In this document: piece after piece, positions 1-5,141 of the stretch
How positions within the stretch are numbered: position 1 is the first letter of the stretch
Layout of the letters: each line of letters begins with the position of its first letter
NCBI GenBank assembly: GCA_003978875.1
Contig: QNXQ01000052.1
Coordinates: 1 to 5,695, forward strand
Direction: 5' to 3'
From: Aquifex sp.
GTDB lineage: Bacteria > Aquificota > Aquificia > Aquificales > Aquificaceae
Length of the DNA: 5,695 bases
The notes under the pieces: generated by a model
Seen by the model: only the letters and a program-made list of their open reading frames with translations
Database searches by the model: none
Told to the model about the DNA's origin: nothing
Translations under genes and position numbers: made by a program

Positions 1-110
1 AACTCCTTTTCAAAGGAGAGTTTACTCCAGGCGTCGGTGGTAAAGTTTTCCCGGTTAATCCTGTACACTGCTTCGAGGTCCTTCTGTTCCATCCTTCGAA
101 CTTTTAACAT
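1..110 (-). CDS. rimI: RimI-like GNAT N-acetyltransferase, N-terminal part (runs off the left edge)
   Basis: The first 36 codons of a minus-strand gene are present; the rest lies outside the window. The peptide starts MLKVRRMEQKDLEAVYRIN and continues to a Phe-x3-Ala-Trp-Ser stretch. This matches the beta1-alpha1 opening of RimI-type GNAT enzymes, which usually read I-R-R-x4-DL-x2-I-x2-IE-x2-F-x4-WS. RimI proteins transfer acetyl from acetyl-CoA to protein N-termini, classically ribosomal protein S18. The start is bounded: an in-frame TAA lies three codons upstream, so the ATG ending at 110 is the earliest possible. An AGGA sits only one base before it, too close for a standard Shine-Dalgarno. 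The Met at codon 7 is an alternative but would remove most of beta1. Without the acetyl-CoA P-loop (Q/R-x2-G-x-G/A), the RimI assignment within GNAT is provisional. Confidence 0.6.
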   Translation of the reverse strand, partial: MLKVRRMEQKDLEAVYRINRENFTTDAWSKLSFEKE

Positions 111-129
111 ATCCTGTTAAGATTATTTT

Positions 130-963
130 ATGCTGGGAATTATAGGCGGAAGTGGCCTTTACAAACTTGAAGGCCTGAAGGTTATAAAAGAGATAAATAT
201 AAAAACTCCCTTCGGAGAACCGTCTTCTCCCGTAGTTATCGGAGAGGTAGAAGGTAAAAAAGTTGCCTTCTTAGCAAGACATGGGAAAAATCACCAATAT
301 CCTCCACATCTCGTTCCTTATAGAGCAAACCTATGGGCTTTAAGGGAAGTAGGTGTAAAAAGAGTTCTGGGAATTTCAGCTGTAGGAGGTATAAACAAAC
401 TATTGATGCCGGGAGATTTTGTCGTTATAGATGACTTCTTAGATTTTACAAAAAGTAGAAAATCAACATTCTTTGAAGGCATATTTTCTCTAAATGTCGA
501 TGGAGAGGATAAAGTTGCAGAGCTTTTAAATAAAAAGAAAGTGGTTCACATAGACGTAAGCTCCGCTTACTGCCCAGAAATGAGAAGTACTTTAATCCAA
601 ATTCTAGAGGAAAAAGGCTTTAGGTTTCACAGAAAAGGAGTCTACGCTTGTACGGAAGGTCCCAGATTTGAGACTCCTTCGGAGATAAAGGTGCTGGAAA
701 AACTGGGAGCGGATGTTGTAGGGATGACGGGATATCCCGAAGTGGTTTTGGCAAGAGAACTCACTATGTGTTATGCAAGTTTATGTGTAGTAGCCAATCC
801 TGCAGCAGGGATAGCAGGCTACAGACTAACGAGTGATGAAGTTATAAATCTGATGAAACAAAAGGAAGAAGAGATAAAGGAAATTTTAATTTCTTTTATA
901 AAGTCCCTTCCTGATGATAGGGGTTGCAATTGTGAAAAAATATTAGAAGGGGCAGAAGTATGA
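130..963 (+). CDS. PNP/MTAP-family purine nucleoside phosphorylase
   Basis: This 277-residue protein belongs to nucleoside phosphorylase family 2 (5'-methylthioadenosine phosphorylase / purine nucleoside phosphorylase). It would cleave a purine nucleoside with phosphate to free base and (methylthio)ribose-1-phosphate in the cytosol, for purine or methionine salvage. Landmarks are the phosphate loop GGSG at 6-9, ARHG at 49-52 followed by YPPH and YRAN, SAVGGI at 83-88, TEGPRFET at 175-182, GMTGYPE at 198-204 and VAN at 221-223. Length is typical. Known MTAPs carry Asp at the base-recognition position where this protein has Asn223, as in 6-oxopurine-specific PNPs, so guanosine/inosine or methylthioinosine may be the true substrate. 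A C-terminal CNC (266-268) recalls the CxC disulfide of thermophilic homologues. The start is fixed by the N-terminal LGIIGGSG strand; no clear Shine-Dalgarno precedes it. It is translationally coupled to the next gene. Confidence 0.92.
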   Translation: MLGIIGGSGLYKLEGLKVIKEINIKTPFGEPSSPVVIGEVEGKKVAFLARHGKNHQYPPHLVPYRANLWALREVGVKRVLGISAVGGINKLLMPGDFVVIDDFLDFTKSRKSTFFEGIFSLNVDGEDKVAELLNKKKVVHIDVSSAYCPEMRSTLIQILEEKGFRFHRKGVYACTEGPRFETPSEIKVLEKLGADVVGMTGYPEVVLARELTMCYASLCVVANPAAGIAGYRLTSDEVINLMKQKEEEIKEILISFIKSLPDDRGCNCEKILEGAEV

Positions 964-1265
964 ACTTCGAGCAGTTTTTACAAAGCGATGCCTTCAAGGA
1001 ATTCGGAACAGGAGCACTGATAGGTTTTACCTTAGGGTTCACACTTAAAAGGGTTTTTAAGCTTTTTGTCTTTCTCGTAGGTTTATACCTTATTGGACTT
1101 ATATACCTCAGCAATCAGGGAATAGTGGAAATACATTGGAACAGTCTCGAGTCTTGGATTAATTATCTATACGAAGGTTTTAAAAACTTTGCAAAGGGTA
1201 TTACCGCACCGGTGGCATCACTGGGAGGATTTGCTGTAGGGTTTGCCGCCGGAATGAAGTTTTAA
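960..1265 (+). CDS. FUN14-family small membrane protein
   Basis: This is a 101-residue protein with three likely membrane segments, about 17-29, 33-50 and 82-99. The pattern is that of the FUN14 family: a Gly-rich first helix (GALIGFTLGF), a basic turn (LKRVFK), a long hydrophobic second helix ending YLSNQGI, a polar stretch with VEIHW and a final Gly-rich helix (GGFAVGFAAG). FUN14 includes eukaryotic FUNDC1, a mitochondrial outer-membrane mitophagy receptor. Its bacterial and archaeal members have no established role, so none is assigned. The start ATG shares an ATGA with the phosphorylase stop, and an AGAAGGGG at 945-952 gives a usable ribosome-binding site, so the two genes are probably co-transcribed and translationally coupled. 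Its stop is only 2 bp from the stop of the convergent gene. Confidence 0.78.
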   Translation: MNFEQFLQSDAFKEFGTGALIGFTLGFTLKRVFKLFVFLVGLYLIGLIYLSNQGIVEIHWNSLESWINYLYEGFKNFAKGITAPVASLGGFAVGFAAGMKF

Positions 1266-1267
1266 CA

Positions 1268-1891
1268 TCACTCGTACTCTCTTCCGTATTTTTTGTACAG
1301 GTAAAAAACTCTCATTAAGAGCGATAACAGAGTAAGGAGTGCTACTAATTTTATTCCAAAGCTTAAGCCTAACGGAAAAGGAATCCTTTCGAGAATAGAA
1401 AAAAGTATTATCGTGATGTGGGTTTCAGGTCTGCCGAAAAACCCAACACCTTCCAGAGGGTCTATTATTTTACCTTTTTTCCTTTCTGTATATCCTATTT
1501 CCGCATAAGCTACAGGCTTGATAAAGGAATGGAGCATAGAAACCGTTATGGTTGTAATCGCAACAAAGGGTGAAGCATATGCAAAACCTATAGCTCCCAA
1601 GACAAAACCATCGGTCCACTTATCCGCTATCCAATCAAATACCGCTCCAAACTTGGATGTTTTTCCGGTAGTTCTTGCAACTACTCCATCAAGAAGGTCA
1701 AAAAGTCCAGATAAAGCTAAAAGTACCGCACCAGTTAGAGCTTTGTGATGAAAATAAAAGTAAGCTGCTATACTGCCCAGGAAAAGGGATAGAAGAGTTA
1801 TAAAGTTAGGAGGAAGCCCTGTTCGTGCCAGGGTCTCTCCGAGCGGATAATACAATTTTTTTAAAACTTCTCTTTTGCTCGTTAAATTCAT
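1268..1891 (-). CDS. CDP-alcohol phosphatidyltransferase (phospholipid head-group transferase)
   Basis: This 207-residue integral membrane enzyme contains the complete CDP-alcohol phosphatidyltransferase signature: D65-x2-D68-G69-x2-A72-R73-x8-G82-x3-D86-x3-D90. The four aspartates bind the divalent metals and the CDP-linked substrate. About six hydrophobic segments are visible (roughly 29-48, 51-66, 95-108, 110-127, 157-170, 176-197). LPPNFITLLSLFLG at 26-39 matches the family's N-terminal (T/P)-PN-x-(I/L)-T motif. The enzyme transfers a phosphatidyl (or ether-lipid) group from a CDP-lipid to an alcohol. GRPE at 153-156 resembles archaeal-type and inositol-phosphate members more than classic PgsA, so phosphatidylinositol-phosphate or another head group is as likely as phosphatidylglycerophosphate. 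The start ATG overlaps the ilvC stop, and a strong AAAAAGGAG lies 5 bases upstream inside ilvC. The link to ilvC is probably transcriptional only. Confidence 0.88.
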   Translation of the reverse strand: MNLTSKREVLKKLYYPLGETLARTGLPPNFITLLSLFLGSIAAYFYFHHKALTGAVLLALSGLFDLLDGVVARTTGKTSKFGAVFDWIADKWTDGFVLGAIGFAYASPFVAITTITVSMLHSFIKPVAYAEIGYTERKKGKIIDPLEGVGFFGRPETHITIILFSILERIPFPLGLSFGIKLVALLTLLSLLMRVFYLYKKYGREYE

Positions 1892-2889
1892 TTAAGCTCC
1901 TTTTTCCCGAGCCATGGCATCATTTTTCTTAATTCTTCACCTACCTTTTCTACAAGGTGTTCTCTGTCCCTTTCGAGAAGTGCGTGGTAAACAGGTCTTC
2001 CTGCTTTATTTTCAAGAATCCATTCTCTTGCAAATTCTCCCTTTTGAATTTCTTCCAGAGTCTTTTCCATAACAGGTTTGACAACTTCGTAAATCCTTTC
2101 TCCTCTTGTAACATCTCCGTATTTAGCTGTATCGGAAATAGAGTATCTCATTCCCGATATTCCGTGCTCGTAGATTAAATCCACTATAAGTTTAAGCTCG
2201 TGGAGACATTCAAAGTAAGCTACTTCAGGTTGATATCCCGCTTTCACCAATGTTTCAAAACCAGCCTTTATTAAAGCGGTAACTCCTCCACAAAGTACCA
2301 TCTGTTCTCCAAATAAATCCGTTTCCGTTTCTTCCTTGAAAGTAGTTTCTATTACACCGGCTCTTGTAGCCCCAATGCCCTTAGCGTAAGCGAGAGCTTT
2401 ATCCTTACAGGCACCGGATGCATCTTGATAAATAGCTACTAATGCAGGAACTCCTTTCCCTTCGGTGTACATCCACCTTACAAGGTGTCCCGGTCCCTTC
2501 GGAGCTACCATAAAGACATCTACATCCTTGGGAGGAACTATTTGCCTAAAGTGTATATTAAATCCGTGGGCAAAGGCTAACGTCTTTGAAGAATCTAATA
2601 CAGGTTCAATTTCATTTTTATACACGTCGGCTTGAACAGTATCCGGAATTAAGAACATTATGATATCCGCTTTCTCTGCTGCTTCCCTTGGAGTGTAAAC
2701 TTCAAACCCATCAGCTTCCGCTTTTGCTCTTGACCTGCTACCCTTGTGAAGTCCAATAATTACCTTTAGGCCGCTATCTTTTAGGTTGAGAGCGTGAGCA
2801 TGTCCCTGACTTCCGTATCCGAGAATTGCGATTACTTTATCCTTCAGAATATCAAGACTTGCATCGGAATCGTAATATATCTTTGCCAT
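1888..2889 (-). CDS. ilvC: Ketol-acid reductoisomerase (class I), IlvC
   Basis: This 333-residue enzyme catalyses the second common step of valine, leucine and isoleucine synthesis: Mg2+-dependent alkyl migration in acetolactate or acetohydroxybutyrate, followed by NAD(P)H reduction. The Rossmann motif GYGSQGHAHA is at 24-33. Class I landmarks follow: HGFNIHF from H108, APKGPGH at 129-135, the metal-binding D191-LFG-E195 segment, FECLHELKLI with E227 and E231, and MRYSISDTAKYGD (247-259) with S252. Length fits the short class I form. In the cofactor loop (46-53, IGLHKGSRS) His48 replaces the Arg commonly seen there, while Ser51 and Ser53 are kept. The start is supported by AAAGGAGG (2896-2903) six bases upstream. 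No leader peptide or attenuator is visible in the short upstream gap. The next gene overlaps its stop by ATGA. No ilvB, ilvN or leu genes lie in the window. Confidence 0.97.
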   Translation of the reverse strand: MAKIYYDSDASLDILKDKVIAILGYGSQGHAHALNLKDSGLKVIIGLHKGSRSRAKAEADGFEVYTPREAAEKADIIMFLIPDTVQADVYKNEIEPVLDSSKTLAFAHGFNIHFRQIVPPKDVDVFMVAPKGPGHLVRWMYTEGKGVPALVAIYQDASGACKDKALAYAKGIGATRAGVIETTFKEETETDLFGEQMVLCGGVTALIKAGFETLVKAGYQPEVAYFECLHELKLIVDLIYEHGISGMRYSISDTAKYGDVTRGERIYEVVKPVMEKTLEEIQKGEFAREWILENKAGRPVYHALLERDREHLVEKVGEELRKMMPWLGKKELK

Positions 2890-2943
2890 TCAAAACCTCC
2901 TTTATTACTATTGTAGGTATTATTATAATTTTATTTTTAGGTA
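2890..2943. promoter_or_regulatory. Divergent promoter region between ilvC and tRNA-Arg
   Basis: This 54-base AT-rich spacer separates two divergent transcripts. TATAAT occurs on the plus strand at 2924-2929, placing a start about 8 bases before the tRNA. It also occurs on the minus strand at 2927-2922, placing a start near 2915, about 25 bases before the ilvC ATG and just ahead of its Shine-Dalgarno. The two boxes overlap by four bases. I see no convincing TTGACA at the usual spacing on either strand, and the minus-strand -35 position would fall at the edge of or inside the tRNA gene. The -10 calls rest on sequence match alone. Confidence 0.5.
2896..2903 (-). promoter_or_regulatory. Strong Shine-Dalgarno of ilvC
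   Basis: On the minus strand this reads AAAGGAGG, a near-perfect complement of the 16S rRNA 3' end, six bases before the ilvC ATG. It fixes the ilvC start. Confidence 0.8.
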
Positions 2944-3020
2944 GTGCCCGTAGCTCAGGTGGATAGAGCGCGAGATTCCTAATCTCGAGGTCGCGGGTTC
3001 GAGTCCCGCCGGGCACACCA
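2944..3020 (+). tRNA. tRNA-Arg (anticodon CCU)
   Basis: A full cloverleaf can be drawn over 77 bases. The acceptor stem is GTGCCCG with CGGGCAC (7 of 7 pairs), then discriminator A and a genomically encoded CCA at 3018-3020. The D stem is GCTC/GAGC around AGGTGGATA. The anticodon stem is CGAGA/TCTCG with loop TTCCTAA, giving anticodon CCT at 2978-2980. The variable loop is AGGTC. The T stem is GCGGG/CCCGC with loop TTCGAGT. All stems are perfectly paired and GC-rich, as expected in a thermophile. It reads AGG arginine codons, which are frequent in the neighbouring genes. No intron is present. No U-tract hairpin terminator follows before the convergent gene ends at 3072. Confidence 0.97.
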
Positions 3021-3071
3021 TTATCCTCTCAAAATCATCGATGGAAAAAATAAAATCGGAAGGAGAAAAGG

Positions 3072-4283
3072 TCATCTGGATGCTTGATTTTTTAGAGCTT
3101 CTTCAAATTGTCTTTCTATATCTCTCAGTACGTTATAGATGAATTCCGCTCTGTCATTTACCTTAAATCTTTCCTTTACAGCTTTTTGACCTTTTTCTGC
3201 TATATTTTGAAGAGACTCCCTATTTTCTAAGTAGAAGAGAACCTTTTCTTCAAGGTCTGCTCTATCTAGAGGTGCAAAGGTTATGATTTCTTCATCGGGT
3301 TTTAAGAATCCCGGAATAGTACCTTTAAAATCGGTCATTACCGCACTTCCCATATATAGTGCTTCCAAGGGAATAAAGCTGAATCCTGTCGGAATAGTTT
3401 GAGGAGCGACAAAAATTACAAGATTTGAACTTGAGTAGTACTTTAATAGCTGTTCGTAGGAACTTACTTTTATGGCTTCATGTCCCTCAAAGAGATTTCC
3501 TTGATAATCTCCGAGAATTTTTACTTCCATTCCTTCAAGGAAGTGAAGCAGGTAGATTTTTCTTCTCATAGTAGTATACGCAGCTATGTCGTTTAGAAAT
3601 TTGTAGAAAAGCGAAGGATTTTTTTCACGCCATTTGTTGAACTGTTCCTGAACCTGAGGATTAAACAAACCAAATACGTAATTAAAAGCGGTAAGCACGT
3701 GTACCTCGGGATTTCTGAACATAAACTCTCCCGTTTCGAAGAAAAAGGGCATTATCTCTTGAGGGTAATTCTGAGAAACAGCGTTAACAATTATCTGCGG
3801 GTCTATAACAGGCCCTACAAATGCTATTTCTATATCTTTTTCTTTTTCCGGTTCAGGGAAAAGATTCTCATTCACAAAAGGAGAAATATAACTTACATTA
3901 GAGATACCCAAAACGTTTAAACTATCCGTATGCTTCAAATCCGTTATAAAAGCTATATAGTTTTGAGGTTTCTCTACACCCTCAAAAGCAGGATAGAAGA
4001 GTAAAGGGTCATCCACAAATATACTTACATGAACTATTCCAAGAAGGTCGGAAAGAATATACTTCTTTCCATCTCTTTCTCCAACTATTATTCCTGTACC
4101 ATTTGTATCCATAAGAAAGAGCGGTCGCCATTCTTCAAGTTCCCGAACCACGGATTGAGGGTCTCTTTCTTTTAAGTCATACTCCCTTATCTCTGCACCT
4201 TTTTCCTTAAGGTATTCCAGGATTGCATATACATGTTTTGCCGGTACACCCAGTTCCCCCGGTCTTAAAAATGCTATCTTCAT
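3072..4283 (-). CDS. CgeB-like glycosyltransferase, substrate unknown
   Basis: This 403-residue protein looks like a soluble GT-B glycosyltransferase; no signal peptide or membrane segment is visible. The N-terminal half (MKIAFLRPGELG, then a 'FVDDP' at 89-93 and repeated short beta strands) resembles the N-terminal domain of CgeB/DUF3880-type proteins. A new domain starts near 152 with IAFVGP. The C-terminal half carries the nucleotide-sugar-site pattern of group 1 transferases: PTGFSFIPLEALYMGSAVMTD at 298-318 with Glu308 in the usual acidic position, then a helical tail (L-x2-R-x8-KV-x2-YL, and a closing R-x-EFI). The region about 165-245, rich in Phe and Tyr, is unfamiliar. It lies 13 bases downstream of lgt on the same strand, with no good Shine-Dalgarno at its ATG. 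That suggests translation continuing from lgt. The sugar, acceptor and product cannot be read from the sequence; a surface glycan or protein glycosylation role is a guess. Confidence 0.65.
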   Translation of the reverse strand: MKIAFLRPGELGVPAKHVYAILEYLKEKGAEIREYDLKERDPQSVVRELEEWRPLFLMDTNGTGIIVGERDGKKYILSDLLGIVHVSIFVDDPLLFYPAFEGVEKPQNYIAFITDLKHTDSLNVLGISNVSYISPFVNENLFPEPEKEKDIEIAFVGPVIDPQIIVNAVSQNYPQEIMPFFFETGEFMFRNPEVHVLTAFNYVFGLFNPQVQEQFNKWREKNPSLFYKFLNDIAAYTTMRRKIYLLHFLEGMEVKILGDYQGNLFEGHEAIKVSSYEQLLKYYSSSNLVIFVAPQTIPTGFSFIPLEALYMGSAVMTDFKGTIPGFLKPDEEIITFAPLDRADLEEKVLFYLENRESLQNIAEKGQKAVKERFKVNDRAEFIYNVLRDIERQFEEALKNQASR

Positions 4284-4296
4284 AATTCATAGTCTA

Positions 4297-5109
4297 TCAT
4301 ATAGCCTTTTGCTCAAACTGAACTTTCCGTAAAAGGACTATAAGAATGACTGCACCGATTATCAGGATTATAGAAACTATTTGATTCCAAGTAAGCCCTA
4401 TTGCAGGGATGGGAGGAGTTACCCCCCTGTAAAACTCAAGTAGGAATCTCTGAGTACCATAGAGAAGCAGATAAAGGGCAAAAACAAATCCATCGTAAGG
4501 CTTTTTCCTATACAAAATTAAAAGTATTAAAAATATTAATAGATTTCCTAGAGCTTCCATAAGCTGAGTTGGATATAGAGGAGTAAAAGGTGGAGCTACA
4601 GCTCCTTTAGGGAAAACTATATAGAAAAAAGGAAATTTATCGGTAAAGTGAATACCTATCTCATTACTCGTTGCATAAGGGAACGGTTTTCCATAACAGC
4701 ATCCTGCACTTGTACACCCGAGTCTCCCAAAAAAGTGAGCCAAAGCTATTGCAGGAGCGGCGATATCCGCAGACTTCCAAAGAGGTAAATTGAAAATTTT
4801 TATACCTATGAGAGCTCCTACAATTCCCCCTATCAATCCTCCGTAAAAAGAAACCCCTCCTTTCCATATAGCTATGTAATCTATTAAATCCCTGAATTCA
4901 TAAGGGTGTTCTATGGCATAAGCTATGCGTGCTCCTACAATTCCGAAAAGTATAGCCAGAAGAAAGCTATTTTCTACAGCTTTCAGGTCAAGTTTTTCCC
5001 TTTTTGCCAATTTTAGTACGAGGAAGTACCCGAGGACTACTCCCAGGGCAACTAATATACCGTAGAGACTTATTTTTAACCCAAAAACTGATATCACTTC
5101 TGGGAACAA
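4297..5109 (-). CDS. lgt: Prolipoprotein diacylglyceryl transferase, Lgt
   Basis: This 270-residue inner-membrane protein has about seven hydrophobic segments. Lgt transfers diacylglyceryl from phosphatidylglycerol to the lipobox cysteine of prolipoproteins, the first step of lipoprotein maturation. Landmarks: LYGILVALG (15-23, Tyr16), GARIAYAIEHP (59-69), GGVSFYGGLIGG (84-95), HFFGRLGCTSAGCCYG (125-140), YPTQLMEA (179-186) and YGTQRFLLEFYRG (217-229). Arg129, Arg221 and Glu225 match the conserved E. coli Arg143, Arg239 and Glu243. Tyr89 stands where E. coli has His103. The signature has Cys132 and Cys137 where E. coli has Asn146 and Glu151. The start is TTG: AAAAGGAGG (minus strand, 5124-5116) sits six bases before it, and no in-frame ATG precedes the LYG motif except through this start. 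The next gene on the strand is the CgeB-like transferase. Confidence 0.96.
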   Translation of the reverse strand: MFPEVISVFGLKISLYGILVALGVVLGYFLVLKLAKREKLDLKAVENSFLLAILFGIVGARIAYAIEHPYEFRDLIDYIAIWKGGVSFYGGLIGGIVGALIGIKIFNLPLWKSADIAAPAIALAHFFGRLGCTSAGCCYGKPFPYATSNEIGIHFTDKFPFFYIVFPKGAVAPPFTPLYPTQLMEALGNLLIFLILLILYRKKPYDGFVFALYLLLYGTQRFLLEFYRGVTPPIPAIGLTWNQIVSIILIIGAVILIVLLRKVQFEQKAI

Positions 5110-5141
5110 TCCAATCCTCCTTTTATAATTCTAAAGATATC
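5110..5141. promoter_or_regulatory. Divergent intergenic region between lgt and queD-like gene
   Basis: Thirty-two bases separate the two divergent starts. On the plus strand TATAAT at 5124-5129 is a candidate -10 box; a start near 5136 would leave a leader of only about six bases, so the queD-like mRNA may be nearly leaderless. On the minus strand 5124-5116 is the lgt Shine-Dalgarno (AAAAGGAGG), and TAGAAT at 5133-5128 is a possible -10, but its start would fall within the Shine-Dalgarno, so the true lgt promoter probably lies inside the queD-like coding region. No good -35 is seen on either strand. Confidence 0.35.

Noticed and set aside
896..1114. Minus-strand open frame of 72 codons
   Set aside because: It lies opposite the FUN14 gene and the end of the phosphorylase, has no family resemblance, and the overlapping plus-strand genes are well supported.
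1518..1748. Plus-strand open frame of 76 codons
   Set aside because: Antisense to the catalytic core of the CDP-alcohol phosphotransferase; composition looks like a frame shadow.
1957..2178. Plus-strand open frame of 73 codons
   Set aside because: Antisense to the conserved C-terminal part of ilvC; no ribosome-binding site or recognisable domain.
3021..3071. Possible terminator between tRNA-Arg and the convergent glycosyltransferase gene
   Set aside because: Only an eight-base CATCGATG palindrome (3036-3043) with no loop is present. T-rich bases follow it on the minus strand but not a proper hairpin stem, so no terminator is called.
3041..3142. Plus-strand 33-codon frame just after the tRNA
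   Set aside because: Mostly antisense to the end of the glycosyltransferase gene, no Shine-Dalgarno before its ATG, and no recognisable peptide.
3699..3920. Plus-strand open frame of 73 codons
   Set aside because: Antisense to the glycosyltransferase gene; Phe/Tyr/Arg-rich shadow translation without a domain.
4664..4867. Second minus-strand frame of 67 codons inside lgt
   Set aside because: Same-strand alternative frame within conserved Lgt motifs, so a shadow.
5004..5141. 46-codon upstream extension of the queD-like frame
   Set aside because: It overlaps the lgt 5' end antisense; the PTPS fold starts at the ATG at 5142, and the extension resembles nothing in the family.
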